Below are positions 21,784 to 32,962 of a DNA stretch of 64,000 nt, in pieces (within the stretch, counting starts at the first letter, position 1; each line of letters opens with the position of its first letter). Both the position numbers and the translations under genes were made by a program. The notes beneath the pieces are model-generated. The model was given only the letters and a program-made list of their open reading frames with translations. It was not told where the DNA came from and did not search any database. Source of the DNA: Hyphodiscus hymeniophilus (lineage: Eukaryota; Ascomycota; Leotiomycetes; Helotiales; Hyphodiscaceae); contig VNKQ01000003.1 of NCBI GenBank assembly GCA_016508695.1, positions 682,001-746,000 of the forward strand, in the 5' to 3' direction.

Positions 21784-22995
21784 AAGATGCGCCTCTTCCG
21801 AGCTGCACGAAACAGCAAAGCCTTCAGTGCAGACATCATTCCGTATTTGGATTCTCGGCCCATATACCGAGCGATCACCATTGGCACAAATGACGTCTGC
21901 GCAAGAAACCGCAATATCCTTGAGCATGTTGAGCTTGTAGAGATTTGAACAAGCTCTGAAGACTGGTCTGGCGTCACTTGTCTATCTGCCGCTGCAGAGT
22001 CTTCATGTGGTGGCTGCAGGCCTTGAAGCTGAGATATTTCCTCTCAATCCTAACAGCTGCAAGACTTGTGAGTTTTGGCTCTATTGTTGTTTAATTATTG
22101 GTGTGCTGAATGTGCAGATAGCTCTTGATAACACCCATGATCAATCTGTGGCGTGTATGCCTTCCAATGGCCTAAAAGGAACGAGCCGGAAATGACATAC
22201 AGTCTCGAGACGTGGTACTGCACAAAGGAAAGCATTCAACGTAATCGTACAATGTATGAGCATAAGACTTCGACCCTCTCACGAGTGAAGTTCGATCGCA
22301 ATGAAAACTGTCAACTTTGGCAAGTTTACATGGAAACAATAGCTTACGTTACTTTTCATCCTACAACCTGCGCTTATACTAAGCGTTCCTCTGCAGCTAT
22401 CAGTGAAACATATGCTAGAAGATTTGCCTGCTTCGATTTTTGCTCTGCGATCACGTCATCTGACATTTTACATTGAACGAGTGGCATTGAAAGGCCTATC
22501 AGGTTGGATTGAGAGACATGTTGTACCTGAAGTGATTACGCGTTGGGCAAACATGTTGCCCGAGAGGCTGACGCCAGCCTCGTCTAAATTCTACCTTTGC
22601 GATGTCCTCGCTTCCATGAGGCTGGATTCAGCTGCATCTTTATTTGCTTCAACTGGACAAGATACAAGAAAACTGGTAGTTCCGGCCTACAATCTCTCGA
22701 TGAAGCACTGTGGGCGGCGGGGAAATAAAATTCTGACATGCATCATCACACAAGCCGGGCGACAGCGGTATTGATTTCAGAAGAAGTGGAAATTAGCTTG
22801 GCAAGTTGGTCCGAGATCTAGCGCAAACCTCAAATCCAAGTCAAATTGATTCGTCGCTATGCAGTGCATACAAGACATATGGGCATTATCTTCAAATATT
22901 GCTTCTAGCAATGACCCCTGCGCAGGACCTAAGACCCGGAACCAAACCCCGAAACTCCTATCAGCAACCTCCCAACCTGCAAGGGTATATCCTCA
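21784..22995. other. Convergent intergenic region, no gene seen
   Basis: 1.2 kb between convergent genes. Frames such as 22403-22774 on the plus strand have no recognisable similarity and no supporting structure. Confidence 0.4.
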
Positions 22996-23440
22996 TCATC
23001 TCATCGAACTCTCGCCATGCCTCCTGTAATCGCGATGAGATCTTGGCTCTCTATCTCTCTCGTCCGAATGTCGACGGTGATTTGGGGACTTTGAACCTCG
23101 ACTGACAAGGATTGGTACATGCAAAGGTCGTTTTAATTGCTTGTCGGAGTCCTTCTTTGATCGGGCAGCAGCCTGCTTTTCCACCACCTCCTCAGACTTC
23201 ATACATATGTCGTTGATCTGTTCGTCCGTCAAGCATGGGCCAGGCGTGGTGATCATGTAGCCTTCCTCGCCCTGGTTGATCTATGAGCATGAAGTCGATA
23301 AGGAGAGTTTGGTGGTGTACTTTATTTATGTATGCTCTGACAGTAGCCTCAGGACCGAGATAATACGGGAGCTCTGAAACAATGACAGATTTCTTGATAC
23401 TCCAGCTGGGTATCCAGTACTCAAACTTTGGGGCAGACAT
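22996..23440 (-). CDS. Small conserved hypothetical protein of filamentous ascomycetes, 131 aa
   Basis: No function known to me. Exons 23440-23321 and 23271-22996 are joined by a 49-nt phase-0 intron (GTACAC..CCAG). The product reads PKFEYWIPSWSIKKSVI, ELPYYLGPEATVRAY and, across the junction, INKGEEGYMITTPGPCLTDE, then QINDICMKSEEVVEKQAAAR. This YxLGP-x-A-x-V-R-x-Y ... GYxITTPGPCLTDEQIxDIC pattern recurs in multi-copy hypothetical proteins I recall from Leotiomycete and Sordariomycete genomes. The last 35 residues are a disordered Arg/Ser/His-rich tail. No signal peptide or membrane span. Splicing is needed to join the two conserved halves, which supports a real gene. Confidence 0.65.
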
Positions 23441-26400
23441 TGAACAAGGTATGACTTGAGGACAGATCCGTGGAGTGCATAGGTTATTGTGATGATGCGG
23501 CTAAAATGAGGAGATTCACGGAATTCTCCCTTGGATGGAAATCAAATATCATTTCAAGACCATGGCAGGTTGGGGCTCTTTATGTTGTTTTGGGCGAAGT
23601 ATCATGTATCCTCAGGTCTCCGCTGAGCACTGCTGACCGCTGACCATAAACGCACTCGCGGCTCGGTTTCTATCGTCCGAGTATGTCTCAGCCCCAAAAA
23701 AAGGAGCTCGGTGCATTGCAGACGGAAATATGCTGGTCTAGACGTAATGGGTAGGAGAAGCGGTAACTGTGTATCCCCCTCCAATGTCAGCTCTCAGTAA
23801 CTGCAGCCTTGATGAGGCGGGCGAGGCTAAGCGAGCTTCATTGGTTACGACGCACACCGGTTTAAAGAGTATGCCAACACTATGTATCCAATTATGCATT
23901 AAGAATAACCCAGCAAATGGAGATATCTTCAAGGGTGATTACTGCGTCCTACATATTCTCGTGGCATTGCACTGTTGGGACGAGTGAGCCACTGCAATGC
24001 ACTGAGGTCGTGTCATGAGAGACTGGCACTGCTCAAAACGCAGAGAACATTGGAACTGCGAACATAACGGTCAACGGCTTAATCTCAAAATCTGAGTTGA
24101 AATCTAGAGTCAAATTCTACCCACCTAATGCTAGCCACTCTGCGGATCGACACCAGCTGCCTGTCATACTGTCAGTACCAATCAAATTCTCGCCCTATCA
24201 TTACTCGGCAAGACTGGGTCGAGAGTATAGATATTGTTCTATACCACATTCTGGCATCCTTACCTGAAACTGCAACATCCGGAGCAGATCCAGGCGTGTA
24301 ATTCCTCTTGTTCTGTCGATCAAGCTCCCAACGAAGCTGGCGGTTACAAAGGTCAATAATCGTGGGATGAGATTCGGAAGGCAGGTGCCCTTCGTTTCTT
24401 CTCCATTCATATTTCCGCCTTACTGACGGTCACTCCTTCCTGGTTGAGTTCTCCTTTTGATCCTTCAAAGTTATGAAGTCCACAATGGTCATGTTATTCT
24501 GGGTGGTACTAAAGGGAACTGAGTTGGTGTTAGGGAAGGCTAATGGGGCTGCGTAGTCTGGGGCCGTTGAGTGGCATCCTGGATTTCGCCAGCTTCACGC
24601 TTATACAGGGCTTCCCGGCTTGAATATGGGGGCCCAGAGTGGGAGTGCAGCCATCTCGTCTTTCTCCACGACCTCGATTCGTGTCAATCCAATATTTCGA
24701 GAAATACCACGCCAGTTTTGATCACGTTAAACTCCAAGTGTGCTTGAAACGTACCGCTGGTCGCCTCACCTTTCACACAGCAGCGAAGGTTGTGTTCCTA
24801 TGACTCAAATCAACCCCACGACTATGTCTAGCATCATGGGGACGTTTCATACCAGTGTGGCCAGGAGATTGTCGAGCGACCGTCGCCTGTTGGGTGTTGA
24901 GCGTTCTGTCGCCCTATCTTTTCCGGTCGGTGACACCCAAACCCATGGCTTGCACGGCTTCAGTAAGTCGTTGATACCATTGACTCCATATTTTTCTAAC
25001 AGAAGGTCGGGAAATTTGTCATTTCGTGTGAGCCCATATTCGCAAAACAAAAGTTTTCGAGGAGCAAGTCATGGGGCTGGAGGTGAATTACTGCCTACCC
25101 CACGAGGCTATGTGCCGTCAAACACTTTTTCGTATCTCAGTGTGTCAGCTTCAAGCTTCAAATTTCCAAAACTCCTCACAGGCTGGGCGAGGCTTTACAA
25201 GGCCATCAATTAGTTAAGCGCTATTGCGATGATCCGCCGGGTTGCTCGGATGAGCTCTCGTCAGCGATTTCAAATCGAAGCCCACACATTACCATCTGGG
25301 ACAAGCCGAGTGGTACATTGGACATGGACATAGCTGGATTTCTCGTGATCTCATGAGGAAGGAGAAATGTACTCGGCATTAGTCGCTGCTTTCCAGTAAG
25401 CCATGGGCCTCGATCTGTACTTACACGGTCATATCGTCCCGAATATACGAATCCCGAAATTGGATCCCTCTACGAACGCCCAATCTAAGACCGTATCGGT
25501 TTCTTGGGAGGGAAAAATGTGAAAACGGATCCTCAGCCCCCGGATTGCAGTGAGGCGCACATGGGCATGTCAACCCGGATGTGGCGACTACCCCTATTCG
25601 GAGGAGATTAAAAGTTGCCCAGCTGTGGTGATGATACTTTGGCTTCTGGGGTGGATGAGAGAAGGAAATTACGGGTAGGGTCGATGCGAAGGGCAAAGTC
25701 TAGTCTTTCGAACGCTAGTGGTCTAGTATTCGCTTGCCTGAAGAACCTGTATGCCCGCTGGCAAGACATCACTATAACTTCTAGTAGGTTGCGCCATGAT
25801 CCTGAGTTCTGGACAGGATTGGTCTCTGAGACCGACTATTTTATGTCCTGGAACGGAACAGAGTCGGCACAGACAATTGAAACACCTTCTACCTCCTGCA
25901 GGAAACATAAGAGCCTCGCAGTCGACTTCGATTGCGTCAAAACTCCAGAGTCGGCACAGACAATTAAAACACCTTCTACCTCCTGCAGGAAACATAAGAG
26001 CCTCGCAGTCAACTTCGATTGCGTCAAAATCCCTGAGTGCGGACGGTAACAAACTTGCAGAATGTGTTCTTCAACTCAAAGTACCCAGCTCAAGCCTTTT
26101 GAAGGATCTGCCACTCGGACCCGTGCACATTTGCACGACCTATGAGCTGCTGAAAAGCATGAAACGAATCAAGCTGGTTGAAGCATAGTCAAGAGAACTA
26201 CTCTTTTCGATTCGGTACTTCATATGAACCTTGGGCTTCACGTCCCACATTTTGTAGTGACACACACCATACTTGATAGAGAACAAGTGAACCTCTGTAC
26301 CCATCAAGCACCACTCACTCAGTCAGTCAATAGCACACAAGCGGTGAGCTTCTCTCACTTCGGACTTCCCAATTCTTGACCATCAAAAAGCACCCACTTC

Positions 26401-26807
26401 ACAAAAGCACGAAAAGTCCCACCCGAATCTACAACTAAGCCATGGTCCCACAATTTGAAAAGCTACAGTCAATTGAACCCAGAAATAGGTATTGCCTATT
26501 TTAACTGTGCTCATTCTGTGATGAATCATCATGTGTCGCGCGCCTGGATATATAAACGCCATCCCAGCAGGTGCAAAGTGCAACAGCTCAAAATGCGCCC
26601 ATGTCAGAGGCAGACCCAAGGTCCGAGGAAATCCTGTGCATGCAACGCTTGAAAGCAACGCCAAATCGCTCGTAACGTGAAGATGTAAGCCACTTTTGGC
26701 TCCATCGTCTACATTTCTTGCTAACCTCTGCTGTACTCCGTTATCACTGTCTTGAACTGTTTCTCCAAAACCCACCCTCATGCACACTTATCCGTAGTGC
26801 ATCACGA
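23441..26807. other. Gene-poor stretch, no gene assigned
   Basis: 3.4 kb without a gene I can defend. Frames at 24740-25213 (157 codons, plus) and 25615-26049 (plus) have no known similarity. The second contains the 87-bp tandem duplication described separately. No transposase, reverse transcriptase, tRNA or terminal repeat was seen. Confidence 0.4.
25859..26030. repeat. Direct tandem duplication, period 87 bp
   Basis: About 84 bp starting CAGAGTCGGCACAGACAATT at 25859 recur at 25946 with only two differences in the shared stretch, both G to A on the plus strand. The 87-bp period is a multiple of three, so the frames on both strands stay open through it (29-residue repeats). Its near-identity indicates a recent event. 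Confidence 0.9.
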
Positions 26808-29800
26808 TCAAGCCTTCAAAGATGACATCCCAGCTCCATTCAACCTCTTAACGTCCTTGAAATCATCCGCATCATCTAGCGACCTCTTCTGACCGGCCAC
26901 CTGTCCACTCTCGCTTCCATTCAACGCAGGGCTTCCCGAGTGCGTTCTTCTCATGCCAGATGTTCCCATCGGAGGACGAGGTACATTCGGTCTGCTCTGT
27001 CCTTGACCAGTGAAGGTGGGTCGCATGACTGTTGGCGTCGGCTTCTCTGCACCGGTCGTCTTGGTAGACTGCGTTGTCGATGTTGCACTGGCTTGTGGCT
27101 CGCTTTGATTTGTCGTAGCTTGAGGCTGCTGCTGGCCATTAGTCTGTGGAGTGGAGGCGCGATCGGGATTGGATGGTGAAACGCTGGCCGATGCGATGTT
27201 GGAACCGGGTAATCTCTCGAGCATGCTGCGTAATATTTTGATTATGCCTTCTTCGTACTTGTTGCCGGGGAGAGAGCTTTCGTGCGTGTAACCGAGCACT
27301 CGATTTACGGCCGAGTTCAAGATTTCCTCACTTTTCGGATCCTTGAACTGCTGGAGCATGTTCTCCTTGAAACGTTCTGTGGCGGCTATCACTTGTTGAC
27401 TGTGCTGTGGTAGCTCTGGTATATGATTGGAAGTTGGCGGTGGTGGTGGTGGTGGTGACTGCTGCCGAGTCGCAGCTGGCAGTTCGCCTTGGTGCGGCTG
27501 GCTTTGTGGTGTCTGGATTGGGGGAGGTGGAGGTGGGTTCGGAACTTGCTGGCTGTTAGAAGGCTGGCTCATAGAAGGCTGGCTCTGGGTGCTCTGGGTG
27601 CTCTGGGCGGCATTGACTTGAGGCTGAACCTGTTGACCTGGACTTTCGGTAGGTTGCGCGTGTGTGAAAGGTTGCTGTTGCTCGTTGGACATTTGCTGCT
27701 CCACACGTTGAGGCTCTGCGGGTGGGGCCGGGGCCGGGGCTGGTGTTGGTGTTTGTGCGTAGGGAGAACTGTAGCTTCTATTGCTGGCAGTCAAATGTGG
27801 AATCATAGCTGCGGCAAGACCTGGGTTTATGGGCTTCGGTGGACCTTGATTGTTGGGCGGCGGTGGGTGACCATTCATATGTGGTGGAGGTCCCATGTAA
27901 TGCTGAGGGTGCCCAGGCTGAGGAGGACCATGCATCATTTGATGAGGCATATATCCAGGGTGAGGTGCGAAATGTTGAGGTGGGTATCCTCCCATGTAAT
28001 GTTGTTGCCCAGCCTGGTATATTGGCTGATGCATACCCATTTGTGGTGGAGGTGGAGTTCTTCTCTTCTTTTCCTTCTCAATAGATACCCCTTTGACAAT
28101 TCCCCATAGATATCCTTTGCCGTCTTTCTCAACCTTCTCAAACGCGTGATGCTGAGACAGATTGTGACGAACGCTGCTTTGCCATCCCACGGTGCCAACC
28201 TTCAAAACAAAAAATGGGTATTTGCGCTGAATCGCACGATATATTTGAGGCAGGCCTAGCTTACCTTCCTTGGAGTTTGAAAGAGCTTCATAGATAAGAG
28301 TGACGTAGTTCGCCTGCGGCTTTTGAAGTTGCTCGGGTGTAAGTTCGGACTCAATAAAGACTGGAGATGGAGAACGAGGCGGCTTGGTTTTCTTCTCCTT
28401 TTTCTCTTTGGCTGCTTGGTCCTCACCATCTGAACCCTCTTGCTTCGACTCCCCGTCCTTAGGCTCTTTTGGTTTGCGTTTGGTATATTTTCGCTTCGGC
28501 TTGTCAGGTTCTATCGGATCTGGCTTATCATGTTTGCGTGGCCGTCCAACCTTCTTCTTTTCCGGCGTAATTGTTGACGTCGACTGAGCCACGGACTTTT
28601 GAGATTTCTGAGCCTTCTGATTGCCAAGTGCTGCTTTCAACGCTGCCTTCTGCTCGCGCTCTTCCCTAGCGGACATAATACCGTTTTTAGGAGGTCTTCC
28701 TGGCCCGCGCTTTTTTCCAGATGGAGCAATAGATTCGAGTTGAGCCGCTTGCTCCTCGTCTTCGATCTCTTCCTGAGCTTCGACTAAGAAGCCAGATTGG
28801 TCTTGCTCTTGGTCGCTCAATTCTTGGCCCTCTTCCCTTTCATCGACTTCTAGTTCCTCGCCTTCTTGTTCAAGCTCCTCCTCTCCTTCATCCTCATCTT
28901 CATCTCCGTCGTCAGAAAGAGGCTCCGGACTCGAATCATCTGGAACGCCATTGCGTTTGTCCTCTTCAAAGTCAAAACTCATTTCTTTGCCTCCCACAGA
29001 ATGACGATCCGCAGCTAGTTCATCGTCATATTGCATTTGGCCGTTGTCGATGATACCGTCTGGCAAGACAAACTCTAAAGGAACTTGACCAATTTGCAAA
29101 ACATTACCACTTTTGAGTTCTACAGTGCTGTTTTGCGGATGGTAAACATCGTTCACGAATGCTCCATTTCGTCCGTAGACGTGCATCTCGAATGTTGCTT
29201 TGTTAAAGTTGTAGGCAATCTTTACATGCTCTCGGGAGATTGACTTGTATGCACTGGCCGGAGCATTCCCAGAAGGGTGAAGAGGTATGAGAGGGCACTC
29301 GTTGGGGTCAGGTCGAAGTGATGCAGGATCGACAGGTACGGCGTTTTCCTCCTTTATTCTCGAAGGGTACTGTGCCTCGTAGACGTGAGGTTTAATGGGT
29401 TGTTGCGCTAAAGAGTTCCTTCGAGAAAGTTCATGCGACGATCCTGTAGATTTTGACTTCTTGCTGGCTTTCCTTTTCTGGCGTCTTTTCTCACGAGTCT
29501 CCTCGTCGGAATCATTGCCTTCTCTCAATATCCCACTCTTTTCACTGAAAACAGATCTGCTGTATGACATGTGTTCACGCTTGATCTGAACGGGCGTTCG
29601 AGGCCCGGGGGTGTCGGCTTCCATCTTTCGCTTCACCTCCTCCTTCTCTCGGCGCTGAGCTGCTCTGTGGGCTGTCGGATCTCGGCCTAGGATGACTGAA
29701 TGTGTGTTCATGTAGAACTCTCCATCTTCAAAGACAAGCTTTGCATATCCAACAAGGCGATCCTCTGGACGATTGATATCGGGTACGAAGTCTGCTGGAT

Positions 29801-30350
29801 CTAGCCATGGATTTTCCTGGTTGGGCATTGGCAACATCGGTATATCCAGGCCAGCAGCTTGTGTAAGTGCAAGGTTCGGATTGTAGCCAAGTTGCCCCAT
29901 TTGCCCCATAGCAATTAGCGCGTCCAGCCCAGCAATTTGTGCTTGGTCGGGTAGGACGAATCCATCAGGAAGGCTATCTTGGTTGAGTTGAGGTATTGAT
30001 GCATCTTCGGGGCGAATAGCTTGCGTAAGATCTTCGACGATCTGTTGATCTTGGTTGTTGGCTTCAAAGTCGCGTGGTAGGCCGTCATGACTGGGGACTG
30101 GTGCAGCATCTGCTGGGTCCGCGTCTTGGTGAGCTTCTTCCTCCCCCACGTCTTCTCCGAGATTCTCCTTTCCTTTGTGTTCTTCGGGTAGCGTAGCCTC
30201 ACGACCTTCACCTCTCTGCGTTGCTGGCGCATAGGTCTCAGGCAAAGGCGGCATCTCGGCGGTGAGGTTCAGGTTTGGGGGATTGACATCCTTAATTCCT
30301 GTCGCCGCCATCGTGGCAATGACTTCAGTTGTCGTCGGCGGTGAAGTCAT
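26808..30350 (-). CDS. FHL1: Forkhead transcription factor Fhl1 (FHA plus forkhead), 1,180 aa
   Basis: Regulator of ribosomal protein genes and pre-rRNA processing in yeast (with Ifh1/Crf1); nuclear. Single exon. I start at the ATG at 30350; the open frame extends 11 codons further to a GTG. The FHA domain is split: its first strands (GYAKLVFEDGEFY..SVILGRD, about residues 200-222) are separated by about 145 residues of charged linker from SREHVKIAYNF..YGRNGAFVNDVYHPQ (about 370-432). A long acidic region and AT-hook-like GRPPK / GRPRK motifs follow. The forkhead domain spans about 676-752 (YVTLIYEALSNSKEGKLGLP, YPFFVLKVGTVGWQSSVRHN). The C-terminus is Pro/Gln-rich and disordered. FHA before forkhead is the Fhl1 order. 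Confidence 0.93.
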   Translation of the reverse strand: MTSPPTTTEVIATMAATGIKDVNPPNLNLTAEMPPLPETYAPATQRGEGREATLPEEHKGKENLGEDVGEEEAHQDADPADAAPVPSHDGLPRDFEANNQDQQIVEDLTQAIRPEDASIPQLNQDSLPDGFVLPDQAQIAGLDALIAMGQMGQLGYNPNLALTQAAGLDIPMLPMPNQENPWLDPADFVPDINRPEDRLVGYAKLVFEDGEFYMNTHSVILGRDPTAHRAAQRREKEEVKRKMEADTPGPRTPVQIKREHMSYSRSVFSEKSGILREGNDSDEETREKRRQKRKASKKSKSTGSSHELSRRNSLAQQPIKPHVYEAQYPSRIKEENAVPVDPASLRPDPNECPLIPLHPSGNAPASAYKSISREHVKIAYNFNKATFEMHVYGRNGAFVNDVYHPQNSTVELKSGNVLQIGQVPLEFVLPDGIIDNGQMQYDDELAADRHSVGGKEMSFDFEEDKRNGVPDDSSPEPLSDDGDEDEDEGEEELEQEGEELEVDEREEGQELSDQEQDQSGFLVEAQEEIEDEEQAAQLESIAPSGKKRGPGRPPKNGIMSAREEREQKAALKAALGNQKAQKSQKSVAQSTSTITPEKKKVGRPRKHDKPDPIEPDKPKRKYTKRKPKEPKDGESKQEGSDGEDQAAKEKKEKKTKPPRSPSPVFIESELTPEQLQKPQANYVTLIYEALSNSKEGKLGLPQIYRAIQRKYPFFVLKVGTVGWQSSVRHNLSQHHAFEKVEKDGKGYLWGIVKGVSIEKEKKRRTPPPPQMGMHQPIYQAGQQHYMGGYPPQHFAPHPGYMPHQMMHGPPQPGHPQHYMGPPPHMNGHPPPPNNQGPPKPINPGLAAAMIPHLTASNRSYSSPYAQTPTPAPAPAPPAEPQRVEQQMSNEQQQPFTHAQPTESPGQQVQPQVNAAQSTQSTQSQPSMSQPSNSQQVPNPPPPPPIQTPQSQPHQGELPAATRQQSPPPPPPPTSNHIPELPQHSQQVIAATERFKENMLQQFKDPKSEEILNSAVNRVLGYTHESSLPGNKYEEGIIKILRSMLERLPGSNIASASVSPSNPDRASTPQTNGQQQPQATTNQSEPQASATSTTQSTKTTGAEKPTPTVMRPTFTGQGQSRPNVPRPPMGTSGMRRTHSGSPALNGSESGQVAGQKRSLDDADDFKDVKRLNGAGMSSLKA

Positions 30351-32962
30351 CGCTGTGGCAATTGCTTTGCACAGCTCTTTCACCGGTAGTAGGCTCCTTC
30401 AGGGACAGAAGGAGGTTGCGAAACGTTTCCTGGTTCTTGATAGTGGAAAGTTGCGACGCTTTGACATGGGGACAACTTGTACGGCAGGCGTTTATCGAGG
30501 CACGACGCTGAAACACGTGGATTAACCGTCTTCCGGATTTCCTGGATCATTTGGATTGGCAAATGATTCAGTTCTATGGCGGGGAGGGGGGGGAAAAAGG
30601 TGCTGATTTATTGTCCTTTAGGATCGACTTTTACTATTCGAGGAAGTTGGATATAGTTATTGAGTTTACCATTCTTTGGAAAGCCAAAATGCTTCGGATC
30701 AGAAAACTCTGCCAGCCGTAATCCGGGCCGATAGTTAATCCGCATAGTAGAAGTTCCCCGCCATTCATTCATGCCCACCCCAATAACATTAGTTTTTATG
30801 TTAAGTTGCCAAAATAAACAAATTGTGAAGATTTCGGACTCTACTGTAGTTATTAACTTAATTGGCGCGTTCAATTCCGAAGCTGTTCTTTTGGTCACTA
30901 CCATGCACATTAGTACATCACTTTGTCCTGTACTTGAATACGTCACTGCCGGCTAGCTGAGACATGGTACCCAGATATGTCTCTTGAGATTTCTCCAGCC
31001 TCTGCTTTTCATCTAGATTCCTTGGTTCGTGTCCACAAAAGCTTCTTCTGAGCTCACATCTCCCTCCACTTCTCAAGGCTGAAATCCATCTATCCATCAA
31101 CGTGATGTCTGGTCTGCCACTTCCATGTCAGTGAACCACAACAGTACTCCCTATGCATGAGCAAGAAGTCCTTAAGACTTATTTTCACAACAAAGTTCTT
31201 GAAAGGTAAAATGAACAAGAGTTAACTGCCACGTCTAGTCTTCCCCATCTGCATCCAGTGTGGTACGGACCAGAATCCTTGTCATGTTAAAATCGTTGGC
31301 CCGACGTTGGGATTCGTTTCCACCATTATACTAGCCGTACGTTGTAGCGCTTTGTTCTCCCTCATACTACCACCATTGCAAGCACTTATGCTATGACTCA
31401 GGTCGTCTGCTGGCCAGCATCTCTTTTCTGCGGATGCTGCGCTACCGAGAGAGGAAAGAAGTATGTATTGATTCCTTGGCCCACAAGGGTTTTGTTAACC
31501 GGATTGCTCATAGGATGCTTGGTGCACCCGTTGATATAAGCGGGAAGGTTAACAATGCTATACCATTTTGATGGGTGGAAGAGGGCAGGAGCGGCAGAGG
31601 TGTTGTTTTGGGGCAACGGGTGGTGTGTTTTGGACGTGGATGGGTATTGGAACTGGGATAGGGGGTGGAAAGTCGACATAGATGCACATTAAAGATGGGT
31701 CTCTGAGCCTGTGGAAAGCTCATTGACAATATTCTAGTGTTTGTTCTGGACGGGACCGTTGGGGCCTCTAATAAGAAAGCCTGTCTGCAACAACAACCGA
31801 GAAGACAATTAGTCAGTAAACATTGTGAGAATAGATATTGATTTCTTTTTATCCTAGCACTTTTCTCATTTTCTTCAATATCTTGTGTGTAAACATCTAC
31901 GAACTCTCATGTATCTCACTCTGATATAGCCCTGATGTCCAACTTCTTCCCATTCTCAAAACTACGTAGAGCACAGCACGGCTCCACTACCAATCCTAAT
32001 CCCACTGATTTATTCAACGTTAATCCGATACATTTGAGAACTGGAAAGATCCCGCGGAAGACTAAGTGTCATGCAAACATGTTTGGTGGATAGGATATTA
32101 CAGGAATGCAGTGGTCCACGCTCTTTCCAATTGTGTACTGTATCGGGACGCTCCAAGCGCTGATGCTGCCTCTTATCGAAAAAAGAAAACTGCTTCTAAG
32201 AGCCAGCATATCATATAAGCGGGAGCGTAGTTGCTCCTGGCTTGTCCTGAACCTTTTGCAGGTTTTGTATGATCTTGTGGTGCTCTTGGAATTACAAACT
32301 CGCGACCTGCTATCTAGGTTATACAATTTGAATCGGATACCCGCAATGCCGACGGAAAGGCTGTTAAGGGGTAGCCAAAATGGTTATATCGAATGGCCAG
32401 CGTGCAGGCTCTCGAACCTTGAATTCGACTTTCTGATGATAGTGAAACCTAATATCACCAGAAGTTGAGAGTTGACGTTCATCTAATAATTGAATTTCGA
32501 ACAGGTTTCGGATTAACATTATTACACTGCCAGGACCGCTGAGCACCGATCATTGAAGAGTCCGTGGCCTTATGCCAGGAATTGGTGGTTGTGGCACCTG
32601 AAAGCAGTCATTTAATGACAATGAGTTGGAGAACTTGAAAGGATTTCAAAAACCGGGTGGATGTAATCGGTCTATGGTGTTAAAAACAGAATAACCTCAC
32701 CAACGAATTTGAATGACCAAAATAACATCAAGGGAGTCTTTCTGTGTCACGCTATGAGTCAACCACTCAAACCCGTTCATGAACGATAACATCTTAAAGT
32801 AGCTTCAATGTAATCACATTACAAAGGTAACACAGCGAGCAAATCGTTTAGAAGAACTCGAATGCCCTGGATGTGTACGTACTTTTACAATGTTTTCATA
32901 TCATCAGTGCCTTTGTTGATGAACACTCCAATCAATGCAGTCTAACCCGTCAGAGCATCCAT
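30351..32962. other. Intergenic region upstream of FHL1, no gene seen
   Basis: 2.6 kb between two minus-strand genes. It should contain the FHL1 promoter and leader and the 3' end of the DHX29-like gene. A homopurine run with a G8 tract lies near 30579-30600. Frames at 30608-30946, 31398-31679 and 32106-32468 are unsupported. Confidence 0.4.

Noticed and set aside
24740..25213. 157-codon plus-strand frame
   Set aside because: No similarity, irregular composition, no supporting splice or promoter context; kept only as a note in the spacer.
30608..30946. Minus-strand frame suspected to be a transposon remnant
   Set aside because: No transposase or integrase motif and no terminal repeats found.
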